Translations under genes and position numbers: made by a program | Assembly: GCA_021797225.1 (NCBI GenBank) | Contig: JAKAAE010000037.1 | Location: 1 to 12,025, forward strand | Source of the DNA: Thermoplasmata archaeon | Lineage (GTDB): Archaea; Thermoplasmatota; Thermoplasmata; Thermoplasmatales; Thermoplasmataceae | Length of the DNA stretch: 12,025 nucleotides | Direction: 5' to 3' | The notes under the pieces: generated by a model | The model's database searches: none | What the model saw: only the letters and a program-made list of their open reading frames with translations | What the model was told of the DNA's origin: nothing | Shown: positions 6,038-12,025 of the stretch, piece after piece | Layout of the letters: each line of letters opens with the position of its first letter | How positions within the stretch are numbered: the stretch's first letter is position 1

Positions 6038-6487
6038 TTATTTATCATTATTAATCATGGATATTATATAAATTACCTCTTTGTAGATATCCTCAATGTT
6101 CCTTGAGCACTCATTTATCATATATATCCTATCTGCAGGAAGTCTATCCAAGGATTCATAATAAATAACTTCTGCCATCTGTGCATCAAGGTTTTCATTT
6201 ATTTTTTCCCTGGAATATCCTCTTTTCTCCATTCGATTCCTCAAGGTTTCATTATCATCTACAAGAATAATTACATGGGTACAGTCCAGTAAATGTGAAT
6301 AGTGGGATTCTATAATATCATAATCGATATGTACCATGGAAAGTCTATCTACATCAACAATATTCCCATTATTTAAACCTGCAGCCCTGGCTATGTCATC
6401 GATTCCCGTGCATCTTAAGCCATGCTCATTCAGCATTTTACATAATGTACTCTTTCCTGTTCCGGGTATTCCTGTTATGCAAATCAA
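6038..6487 (-). CDS. AK6/Fap7-type adenylate kinase-like P-loop NTPase
   Basis: A 149-residue kinase of the AK6 (hCINAP/Fap7) family, usually annotated in archaea as putative adenylate kinase. The P-loop GIPGTGKST is at 6-14. The family's ESHYSHLL segment is at 60-67 (typically E-G/S-H-Y, after a strand ending in D), and VIILVDDNETLRNRMEKRGYS (73-92) with the following ENLDAQMAEVIYYES matches the AK6 lid and its coupling helix. Relatives phosphorylate AMP weakly and act in small ribosomal subunit maturation together with Rps14/uS11; an archaeal role in 30S assembly is inferred. The start codon is TTG, one base after the tiaS stop; no extra N-terminal sequence is needed because the P-loop strand begins immediately. 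It is the third gene of the uppS-tiaS operon. Confidence 0.9.
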   Translation of the reverse strand: MICITGIPGTGKSTLCKMLNEHGLRCTGIDDIARAAGLNNGNIVDVDRLSMVHIDYDIIESHYSHLLDCTHVIILVDDNETLRNRMEKRGYSREKINENLDAQMAEVIYYESLDRLPADRIYMINECSRNIEDIYKEVIYIISMINNDK

Positions 6488-6488
6488 G

Positions 6489-7805
6489 CTATATAACCCC
6501 GCTCTGGTTTATATTTCCATAAAAATAACTGGCTAGTTTAACCGGCATGGATAGGTGCCTTCTGGCTATAACAGGTACTTCATAGAATCCCTCATTTATT
6601 TCACGGACTTTCTCTACATATACAGGATTTTTGTACCTTCTGTGGCATGAAGGACATCTGAAATCCATCTTTCCCTTTGATTGTGTCTTTACATGGCACG
6701 CTGGGCATACAGGGTCTTCCCTTATATATAGAGGAGCTTTTTTTACCAGTTTTATCTTTTCCAGTTTGAGCGTACCTTTCTGATACGATCCATAAGCAGT
6801 TACGATGTCACCAGTAACAAGTGAAAGTAAAATTTTCCTGAATTCTTTTGTAGGCTCAAAGGCTGCAAGTCTGAACTCCATATTTTTATAATTTAAACTT
6901 GTAAAGGAATGCCCGCCCTCTATTGTATAGGGATTTGTAGAAATGACGCCTGTTATCGCATATGAACCCATATCCGAAAGATAATCCGGCTCATATATAA
7001 TATGATCATCGGTGCCTTGGTTTGTCTTATATATTATATATCCCTCATCTTCTATTTTATGTTTTCTCTGTATTTCTTCATAAATATTTATAAGGTCATT
7101 TTTTACTATGCCCCTGATTCCGAATATCACGGGAGTTTTCGGTTTCGGGAATATGGCAGGATATTTATTCTGAAAATCTATATTATTGAAAGTTGATATA
7201 TATTTTTCCGGTAGCCTGCTTATCTCCATTTTTTCATCATGATTTATAACGTCATAATGTGGATATCTGTAATCAAGCAATTCGTATGTGTATCGCTCCT
7301 CAGGCCATGCCAGTGATGCGGCCGAGCCTATTATACCATGCCCATTCCTGAATTTTCTATACATGCCCCTTCCTTCCAAATAATTCTCAATAAAATGCAA
7401 ATTTATATCCTCCTGCAGGGCCACTGAATACAATTCACGGTTAAATTTATTATTCGATATCACGACCCCCGGATTGGTATTATCATTATCCTTAACGTAA
7501 AATTCCTCCACTATGGATGAAATATAATCAATTAAATCATCCTTATCAGGTTCCTCCTTAATTTTGGTATACGAATAAAGAATCTTTTCATTTGTTCTGC
7601 CTATAATTTCCTTTCTACCTTCTCCTTTTCCAAGGCATATATTCAGTGCGCCGTTCCCGCGGGTTTTATAACCTATATTAGGGTTTAATCTCACAAGTCT
7701 GGGTTCACCGATAATATCGTATTTATTTTCACTGATTATCTTATATATAATATATGTGGTACACATTCTGTCCTGGCTATCTGTATCATCTATTGCCACA
7801 TACAT
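6489..7805 (-). CDS. tiaS: TiaS: tRNA(Ile2) 2-agmatinylcytidine synthetase
   Basis: This enzyme uses ATP and agmatine to convert cytidine 34 of the CAU-anticodon isoleucine tRNA to agmatidine, so that it reads AUA instead of AUG. The N-terminal kinase-like domain opens with MYVAIDDTDSQDRMCTTY (1-18), the TiaS hallmark. KTRGNGALNI (47-56) and RNGHGIIGSAASLAW (153-167) belong to the same catalytic core. TNQGTDDH (261-268) marks the ferredoxin-like segment, GDIVTAYGSYQKGT at about 332-345 the OB-fold, and Cys367, Cys370, Cys384 and Cys387 a zinc ribbon. At 438 residues it is near the usual length (about 420). The ATG shares its A with the uppS stop (TAATG), and an AGGAGG site lies upstream. The gene is nearly universal and essential in archaea that lack the lysidine system. 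Confidence 0.96.
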   Translation of the reverse strand: MYVAIDDTDSQDRMCTTYIIYKIISENKYDIIGEPRLVRLNPNIGYKTRGNGALNICLGKGEGRKEIIGRTNEKILYSYTKIKEEPDKDDLIDYISSIVEEFYVKDNDNTNPGVVISNNKFNRELYSVALQEDINLHFIENYLEGRGMYRKFRNGHGIIGSAASLAWPEERYTYELLDYRYPHYDVINHDEKMEISRLPEKYISTFNNIDFQNKYPAIFPKPKTPVIFGIRGIVKNDLINIYEEIQRKHKIEDEGYIIYKTNQGTDDHIIYEPDYLSDMGSYAITGVISTNPYTIEGGHSFTSLNYKNMEFRLAAFEPTKEFRKILLSLVTGDIVTAYGSYQKGTLKLEKIKLVKKAPLYIREDPVCPACHVKTQSKGKMDFRCPSCHRRYKNPVYVEKVREINEGFYEVPVIARRHLSMPVKLASYFYGNINQSGVI

Positions 7806-8581
7806 TATTTACCATACCTCCTCTTCCGCGATTGATAGGAATATATTGCTCTCAAAAAGTCCAGTTTCTTAAGGTCTGGCCAGTTCACATCTGAAAAATA
7901 AAGTTCAGAGTATGCCGACTGCCAGAGAAGAAAATTGGAAATTCTCTCCTCGCCGCTTGTTCTGAGTATCAGGTCTGGATCAGTCAGTGTATTATCATAA
8001 AGATAATTCCTAAAAAGTTCCTCATTTATATCATCCAATTTCACCCTGCCATTAAGAACATCCGAGGAGATGTTTTTCACAGCATTTATTATTTCCTGCC
8101 GCCCACCGTAGCCTATGGCAAGGTTGAATCTGAATTTCTTGAAACTTGCGGTGGATTTTTCCACTTCATTTATTGTATTTATGAGATATTCAGGCAGACC
8201 ACTGAAATCTCCAATGACCTTGACCCTTATTTCATTTTTATATATCCTATCATCTTTGAGGAGATCACGCAATGAATCGTTTATTAAATTAAATAAAAAT
8301 TTCACTTCGTCTGTTTCTCTCTTAAAATTTTCTGTGGAAAAGCCATATACTGTAACAATTTTGATTCCAACTTCCATTGACCAGTCAAGAACCTCTTCAA
8401 GCTTATCCTTGCCCTTAACATGCCCTTCATCTCTAGATATTCCAATTTGTCTGGCATATCTCCTGTTACCATCAGTTATAATCCCTAGATGATGGGGAAC
8501 TTTACTTTTACGGATTTCTTCCATCAAAGCCTGTTCGTATACTCCAGAGGCTATATCTCCAATTTTATTGGCAATACTCAT
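7805..8581 (-). CDS. uppS: Cis-prenyltransferase (polyprenyl diphosphate synthase)
   Basis: This membrane-associated enzyme condenses isopentenyl diphosphate units in cis onto an allylic primer. In archaea the product feeds the dolichyl-type phosphate carrier for N-glycosylation. The 258 residues carry all UppS blocks: HLGIITDGNRRYA at 31-43 with catalytic Asp37 (the usual Met before it is Thr here), GHVKGKDKLEEVLDW at 53-67, YGFSTENFKR at 79-88, IGYGGRQEI at 156-164, and RTSGEERISNFLLWQ at 207-221 followed by AYSELYF, including the Mg-binding Glu near Ser-Glu-Leu. The start ATG is preceded by a TATA-like box at leaderless spacing. It is the first gene of an operon with tiaS and the AK6 kinase. 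Confidence 0.96.
   Translation of the reverse strand: MSIANKIGDIASGVYEQALMEEIRKSKVPHHLGIITDGNRRYARQIGISRDEGHVKGKDKLEEVLDWSMEVGIKIVTVYGFSTENFKRETDEVKFLFNLINDSLRDLLKDDRIYKNEIRVKVIGDFSGLPEYLINTINEVEKSTASFKKFRFNLAIGYGGRQEIINAVKNISSDVLNGRVKLDDINEELFRNYLYDNTLTDPDLILRTSGEERISNFLLWQSAYSELYFSDVNWPDLKKLDFLRAIYSYQSRKRRYGK
7817..7822 (-). promoter_or_regulatory. Ribosome binding site AGGAGG for tiaS
   Basis: AGGAGG on the minus strand, in the last codons of uppS, lies 11 bases before the tiaS ATG at 7805. It is the strongest Shine-Dalgarno site seen in the window. It supports this start and re-initiation within the operon. Confidence 0.65.
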
Positions 8582-8605
8582 TTTGATAACTGTATATACA
8601 TTATT

Positions 8606-8615
8606 TATTTATAAA
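8606..8615 (-). promoter_or_regulatory. TATA-like box for the uppS-tiaS-AK6 operon
   Basis: The minus strand reads TTTATAAATA here, centred about 29 bases before the uppS ATG. No ribosome binding site lies between box and start, fitting a leaderless or very short leader transcript. Confidence 0.5.
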
Positions 8616-8647
8616 TCAATCTATAAATTGGAAAATCATCATGAGTT

Positions 8648-8681
8648 TTGCCCACCGATTATAACACATAGGCGGGGGCAA
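8648..8681. repeat. G+C-rich hairpin in the uppS-trm5 intergenic region
   Basis: TTGCCC-A-CCG pairs with CGGGGGCAA to make a 9-bp stem with one bulged A and a 15-base loop. It stands out in otherwise A+T-rich non-coding DNA. It could be part of a structured RNA, a terminator for the genes arriving from trm5, or a protein-binding site. Confidence 0.4.
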
Positions 8682-8693
8682 TTGAAAGTGATA

Positions 8694-8757
8694 AATCAAC
8701 TTAATATAATCGTTGTTGTTAACAGTCTGATTTATAACAACCATAATTATATTGATT
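8694..8757. repeat. 64-bp imperfect inverted repeat
   Basis: The left arm AATCAA (8694-8699), TATAAT (8705-8710), GTTGTTA (8715-8721) is mirrored by TAACAAC (8735-8741), ATTATA (8746-8751), TTGATT (8752-8757). The arms are interrupted by a symmetric 4-base internal loop and a 5-base bulge, with a 13-base apical loop. It lies downstream of trm5 and upstream of the uppS promoter. It could be a transcription stop, a small RNA or a remnant of a miniature mobile element. Confidence 0.45.
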
Positions 8758-8790
8758 AATAGAGTGATTCATAGAATTTTATTTCGTTAT

Positions 8791-8817
8791 AAAACAATAT
8801 ATGGCTTAAATTGTTTT
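8791..8817 (-). terminator. AAAACAAT/ATTGTTTT hairpin after trm5
   Basis: An 8-bp perfect stem with an 11-base loop lies 15 bases past the trm5 stop codon. On the minus strand it ends in ATTGTTTTAT, a weak T-rich tail. A further AACAAT at 8825-8830 can pair alternatively with the same ATTGTT arm. Archaeal termination usually relies on T runs, so this is only a candidate. Confidence 0.35.
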
Positions 8818-8832
8818 CTTATAGAACAATTT

Positions 8833-9774
8833 CTAAGTTTTATTCTCCCATTTTTTAAGCTCTATTGAATACATATTCTGGTACTTTGAAAATCCGTGAA
8901 CTATCCTTTTGTACATTATCTCGAGTCCGTATTCCCTGAATTCTTCCATTCTGGATTCCAGTGTATCCAGATCACATATTTCATAATAATTTATAATGCC
9001 GCCATTGCCCGTTGCCTTCATGGCTGTATGGAGAAAGTTAATTGAATCATGTGGTAAGTTCATTATAATTCTGTTCATGCCGGAATATTGAGATAATAAT
9101 ATCCCGGAATCTCCTGTGATTGTATCTATTGTGCCTGTAAGCCTGTTCAATTTTATGTTTTCATTCAGCAGTTCTATAGCATCCGGATTCTTGTCAATGG
9201 CAACAATCTTGCATTTTTTGTTTTTCGCAATAAGCAGGGAAAAGGGGCCAATACCAGCAAACATGTCTATTATATTCTCTCCATCCCTTACCTCCTTTGC
9301 TATACGCAGACGTTCACTGGCAAGCCTGGGGGAAAAGTATGCCCTGGAAACATCAACATTCATTCTTATACCGTTTTCATGGTACAATGTCCCGTAAACC
9401 GGTTCACCGTATAACAGCATTAAATTTCTTGTCCTGAATTCTCCCTCAATGCCCCTGTCAAGATATACGGTTTTGATATTCTTTCTTGTCTTTAGAAAAC
9501 TGGCAAGATATCTGGCTTCTTCTGCACTCTTTCCCTTTATGATTGCTATACTGCCTATAATATCATATGAGAATGATACCCGTTCAGGCTCTATCCGTGA
9601 GGATGGCACGGCATCCCTCTCAACTGTTTCATAGCCAGCCGTGTTTCCTGTCACCGGTATGTAAATATAATCGCTGTCGCTGGATATTCTGAACTTATTG
9701 TCTATTAAGTTAAAGCTTCTCAATTTATTGATTGTTTCCTGCCCGTATTCTTTCGCAACCTTTACATGGATCAT
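8833..9774 (-). CDS. trm5: Trm5: tRNA (guanine-37-N1)-methyltransferase
   Basis: The enzyme transfers a methyl group from S-adenosylmethionine to N1 of G37 beside the anticodon, preventing +1 frameshifts. From the chosen start it has 313 residues: an N-terminal D1 region (MIHVKVAKEYGQETINKL), then FSYDIIG (67-73), GEFRTRNLMLLYGE (111-124), FSPRLASER with the conserved Arg (147-155), the SAM-binding motif DMFAGIGPFS (170-179), AIDKNPDAIELLNENI (192-207) and the NLP motif NLPHDSINFL (239-248). The frame is open to an ATG at 9811-9813. I prefer the Met at 9772-9774 because alignment from memory with M. jannaschii Trm5 begins there, and because it lies one base after the hel308 stop (TAA-A-ATG), whereas the longer form would overlap hel308 by 38 bases. 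It is co-transcribed behind hel308. Confidence 0.94.
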   Translation of the reverse strand: MIHVKVAKEYGQETINKLRSFNLIDNKFRISSDSDYIYIPVTGNTAGYETVERDAVPSSRIEPERVSFSYDIIGSIAIIKGKSAEEARYLASFLKTRKNIKTVYLDRGIEGEFRTRNLMLLYGEPVYGTLYHENGIRMNVDVSRAYFSPRLASERLRIAKEVRDGENIIDMFAGIGPFSLLIAKNKKCKIVAIDKNPDAIELLNENIKLNRLTGTIDTITGDSGILLSQYSGMNRIIMNLPHDSINFLHTAMKATGNGGIINYYEICDLDTLESRMEEFREYGLEIMYKRIVHGFSKYQNMYSIELKKWENKT

Positions 9775-9775
9775 T

Positions 9776-11824
9776 TTAGTCCCTGTAATATCTGTTATTA
9801 ATTTTTTTGGCATTATCTATAATATCCCCTGCAAGTTTAACTGAAAATCCGAAGATTTTTGCTATATCCTCTATCTTTGCTCCGGCAATGGATTCAAGTG
9901 ATGTAAATCCATTATTGTAAAGCCTTCTGGCCCTGACCCTTCCTACTTGCGGAATTTCTATAATGCGTATTATGTCCTCCTTAATTCCCTCCTTTATTCT
10001 TATGTTTAAATGCATTAATTTATTCTCCCGTTCCTTCGCAAACATCCCGGATATTCTATACAGTGAATATGAAATCCAGTCAGCGGAGGAAGCCCTTGCT
10101 TGAATATCTCCAGGGCCTATTCCGAATGCTTCCGCTATGGTTCCCACAGGGACCTCATTAATCCATTCGTTCAGTATTATGGCTGTTTTTGCAGCCTTCA
10201 TGGATTCGTCGCTGAAGTCATTTATATTATGTCTGTCAAGAAACTCCTCTATGTAGACATAATCACTGTCCCTGAAATTAAATGTAAGAATATCCGGAGT
10301 TTTGGAAATGAAATAAAGATAAACCTCTTCAGAATATTCAAATTCAAGTGCCTGTTTCAGGATAAGTGCCGTGACCGGATCAATATATAGATCCGATGTA
10401 AGTCTCCCTAAACGTGTTGCAGAGTACTTTCCATTTTCCTCTGTGATAAACTCATTATCCTTGAGAAAATAAATTGCGCTTTCAAACGCAAGATCCATAT
10501 CTTCAATATCTCTCTGGACAGCAAGCAGTGTTTTTCCATAAAAAGCCTTGATGCCCTCAAGATCATTTGCTATACCTGAGGAAATAAGCGCCAGAATGTT
10601 GAACCTTATAAGACTGTTTGAGTCCATTTTTGAAATAACAGGCTCAAGCTCCCCACTTAAATATCCCTCCGCTACTTTTAGCATTGATGGTGAAGCAGCA
10701 TATATATAGCCATAACCCTTTTTATCATATTTTGGTCTTCCTGCCCGGCCTATCATCTGCTGTATTTCTATTCCAGATATGGGTTTGCTGTATCCATCTG
10801 CGTATCTGGTTATATCCCTTATTATAACCGTCCTTGCAGGTAAATTGACACCTGCCGCCAGTGTAGGTGTTGCGGCAAGAATTTTTATATAGCCTTCCCT
10901 GAAAAGTCTCTCTATTTCGGTACGCTGATCGTTTGACAGCCCTGCATGGTGAAACATAACACCATGTGAAATCATATTGGTTTGTGAATCGTTAAATATA
11001 TCTGAAGGCATATTTATAGTTGTTATATCGTTTTTAAAGTCAAAAAAACCAGCCATTGACTGTGCATATTTCTCCGCATTCCTTCGGGAATTCCTGAATA
11101 CGAGGGCCTGACCCCCCGATTCTAAGCTTTCCCGTATTAGATATATTTCATCCTCGTTTCCGATAAACTTTTTAGTTTTATCAAGAATAAGACTATGCTT
11201 GAATACTATTCCCGTTTCCAGTGGCACTGCCCTGAAATTCGATATGACAGTACGGGCATTCATCCATTCCGCCAGCTCCTTTATATTGGAAACAGTTGCT
11301 GAGAGCCCGAGTATTAGGATATCGGGGTTAAGGTAGAGAACTGTGGATATAACCGTTTCCAGCCTGGGCCCCCTGCTCTGGTCTGATATCATATGGATTT
11401 CATCCACTATGATGAGCCCGAAATAGTTCAGTATATCTGGGTCCCTGTGAAGCATGGAATCAGCTCTTTCTGACGTTGCAATAATAACATCATAATTCTT
11501 TACAAAGGAAGGCGGAACGTCATAATCCCCGATAGACATTGTTACCTTTAACCCCAAATTTCTCAATGTTGACAATTCTGCAAATTTCTCCATGGCAAGT
11601 GATCTAAGCGGAACTATGTACATGGATTTTTTCCCCTTTAAATAAGTATCATAAATAGAAATATAGCCTATGAGTGTTTTACCGGAGGCTGTTGGCACCG
11701 ACACTATTACATTAGTGTTATTACGTATTTTTTCCACAGCCTCTTCCTGATGCTTGTAAAGTGTAAAATCATTGTTTTCAGTTACCTTGAGAAATTCCTC
11801 TGAGGTAACATCGCTTAACTTCAT
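9776..11824 (-). CDS. hel308: Hel308 (Hjm) superfamily 2 DNA helicase
   Basis: This 3'-5' ATP-dependent helicase unwinds lagging strands at stalled forks and acts in recombination repair. Of its 682 residues, the RecA-like domains cover about 20-410. They carry Q motif LYKHQEEA (22-29), motif I PTASGKT (44-50), motif II DEIH (141-144), motif III LSATVSN (174-180), motif IV ALVFRNSRRN (240-249), motif V ATPTLAAGVNLPAR (318-331) and motif VI QMIGRAGRPKYD (356-367). A winged helix and the seven-helix ratchet follow (about 410-610). A helix-hairpin-helix at about 618-675 (IEIPQVGRVRARRLYNNG) grips the single strand and acts as a brake. Length and motif order are typical. The start ATG has a TATA-like box 20-32 bases upstream, and the gene leads an operon with trm5. 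Confidence 0.97.
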   Translation of the reverse strand: MKLSDVTSEEFLKVTENNDFTLYKHQEEAVEKIRNNTNVIVSVPTASGKTLIGYISIYDTYLKGKKSMYIVPLRSLAMEKFAELSTLRNLGLKVTMSIGDYDVPPSFVKNYDVIIATSERADSMLHRDPDILNYFGLIIVDEIHMISDQSRGPRLETVISTVLYLNPDILILGLSATVSNIKELAEWMNARTVISNFRAVPLETGIVFKHSLILDKTKKFIGNEDEIYLIRESLESGGQALVFRNSRRNAEKYAQSMAGFFDFKNDITTINMPSDIFNDSQTNMISHGVMFHHAGLSNDQRTEIERLFREGYIKILAATPTLAAGVNLPARTVIIRDITRYADGYSKPISGIEIQQMIGRAGRPKYDKKGYGYIYAASPSMLKVAEGYLSGELEPVISKMDSNSLIRFNILALISSGIANDLEGIKAFYGKTLLAVQRDIEDMDLAFESAIYFLKDNEFITEENGKYSATRLGRLTSDLYIDPVTALILKQALEFEYSEEVYLYFISKTPDILTFNFRDSDYVYIEEFLDRHNINDFSDESMKAAKTAIILNEWINEVPVGTIAEAFGIGPGDIQARASSADWISYSLYRISGMFAKERENKLMHLNIRIKEGIKEDIIRIIEIPQVGRVRARRLYNNGFTSLESIAGAKIEDIAKIFGFSVKLAGDIIDNAKKINNRYYRD

Positions 11825-11845
11825 AGCAGAATATTATTAAATGTT

Positions 11846-11856
11846 TTAAATAACTA
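11846..11856 (-). promoter_or_regulatory. TATA-like box for hel308-trm5
   Basis: The minus strand reads GTTATTTAAAA in this stretch, centred about 27 bases before the hel308 ATG, with no ribosome binding site after it. The surrounding DNA is almost pure A+T, so the exact box is uncertain. Confidence 0.4.
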
Positions 11857-11878
11857 TCTGTATGTTTAAATTTATTAA

Positions 11879-11912
11879 AAAATCGTGATTATAATATATT
11901 GTAAAATCGTGA
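11879..11912. repeat. Direct repeat AAAATCGTGA x2, 24 bases apart
   Basis: AAAATCGTGA occurs at 11879-11888 and again at 11903-11912. The second copy lies within GTAAA-atcgtgac-TTTAC, a short inverted repeat. The repeats sit upstream of hel308 on one side and a possible plus-strand promoter on the other, so they may be operator sites for a regulator of one or both. Confidence 0.4.
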
Positions 11913-11937
11913 CTTTACATTTATCTGATTCAATATT

Positions 11938-11945
11938 TTTATAAA
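11938..11945 (+). promoter_or_regulatory. TATA-like box TTTATAAA, plus strand
   Basis: TTTATAAA would direct a plus-strand transcript starting near 11965-11970, diverging from hel308. The gene it serves, if any, runs off the window. Confidence 0.35.
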
Positions 11946-11959
11946 CCTATGAAATTGCA

Positions 11960-12025
11960 ATGTTTCCACATTATTTCCATGTGGGTACACAACTATTATT
12001 CAAGGCATTTGTCGTTGAATACATG
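11960..12025 (+). CDS. Possible start of an unknown gene, cut by window end
   Basis: From ATG 11960-11962 the frame is open to the last base: 22 residues reading MFPHYFHVGTQLLFKAFVVE then Tyr-Met. The composition looks protein-like, but too little is visible to name a product. The neighbouring frame from ATG 11949 is also open to the edge, and the TATA-like box at 11938 lies closer to 11960 than is usual, so the start may be elsewhere or there may be no gene. A hairpin CCACAT-7-ATGTGG (11966-11984) lies inside this stretch. Confidence 0.3.
   Translation, partial: MFPHYFHVGTQLLFKAFVVEYM

Noticed and set aside
7002..7196. 64-codon plus-strand open frame inside tiaS
   Set aside because: Its product is a hydrophobic run of Ile, Tyr and Phe generated by the opposite strand of a conserved gene; no start signal.
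8636..8642. ATGATGA on the minus strand as C box of a C/D guide RNA; also TGATAA...CTGA on the plus strand
   Set aside because: No matching D box follows at a suitable distance on the minus strand, and the plus-strand C box is imperfect with no D'/C' pair.
8645..8688. Single CRISPR-like repeat starting GTTTTGCC and ending ATTGAAAG
   Set aside because: The ends resemble archaeal CRISPR repeats, but there is only one copy, no spacer pattern and no cas gene nearby, and 44 bases is long for such a repeat.
10100..10390. 96-codon plus-strand open frame antisense to hel308
   Set aside because: It is a shadow of the conserved helicase gene, with Cys/Tyr-rich, non-protein-like composition.

Overview
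The window comes from an archaeon, most likely an acidophile of the Thermoplasmatales (Ferroplasma, Acidiplasma or a relative). Direct signs are archaea-type proteins (Hel308 helicase, TiaS, archaeal Trm5, AK6-type kinase, stand-alone Elp3), A+T-rich DNA, and TATA-like boxes about 22-30 bases before many start codons with little or no leader, as in leaderless transcription. The genus is an inference; no rRNA is present.

Layout. (1) 1-247: the 3' end of a DDE transposase gene, cut by the window edge. (2) 248-2647, plus strand: a 227-residue protein with two C-terminal membrane helices, then elp3. (3) 2648-2858: short convergent intergenic region. (4) 2859-5990, minus strand: in transcription order an unknown 86-residue protein, a ParA-type ATPase overlapping a small charged partner gene, a two-domain UspA-like protein, and a class II (fuculose-phosphate type) aldolase. 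(5) 6038-8581, minus strand: a tight operon uppS-tiaS-AK6 kinase with junctions of 1-base overlap and 1-base gap. (6) 8582-8832: intergenic region rich in inverted repeats. (7) 8833-11824, minus strand: hel308 followed by trm5. (8) 11825-12025: apparent divergent promoter region with a repeated 10-mer and perhaps the first codons of a plus-strand gene that leaves the window.

Themes. Three genes modify the tRNA anticodon loop: elp3 (U34), tiaS (C34 of the AUA-reading isoleucine tRNA) and trm5 (G37). AK6 relatives act in ribosome biogenesis, and UppS makes the polyprenyl lipid carrier. Hel308 works at damaged or stalled replication forks. The ParA gene with its overlapping partner resembles the plan of chromosomal SegAB cassettes, and a perfect 12-bp palindrome sits between its TATA-like box and start codon.

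Most genes are conserved housekeeping genes. The best candidates for something undescribed are the ParA/partner/palindrome cassette and the structured intergenic block at about 8647-8757. No tRNA, rRNA or CRISPR array was seen, and no gap between genes exceeds 300 bases.
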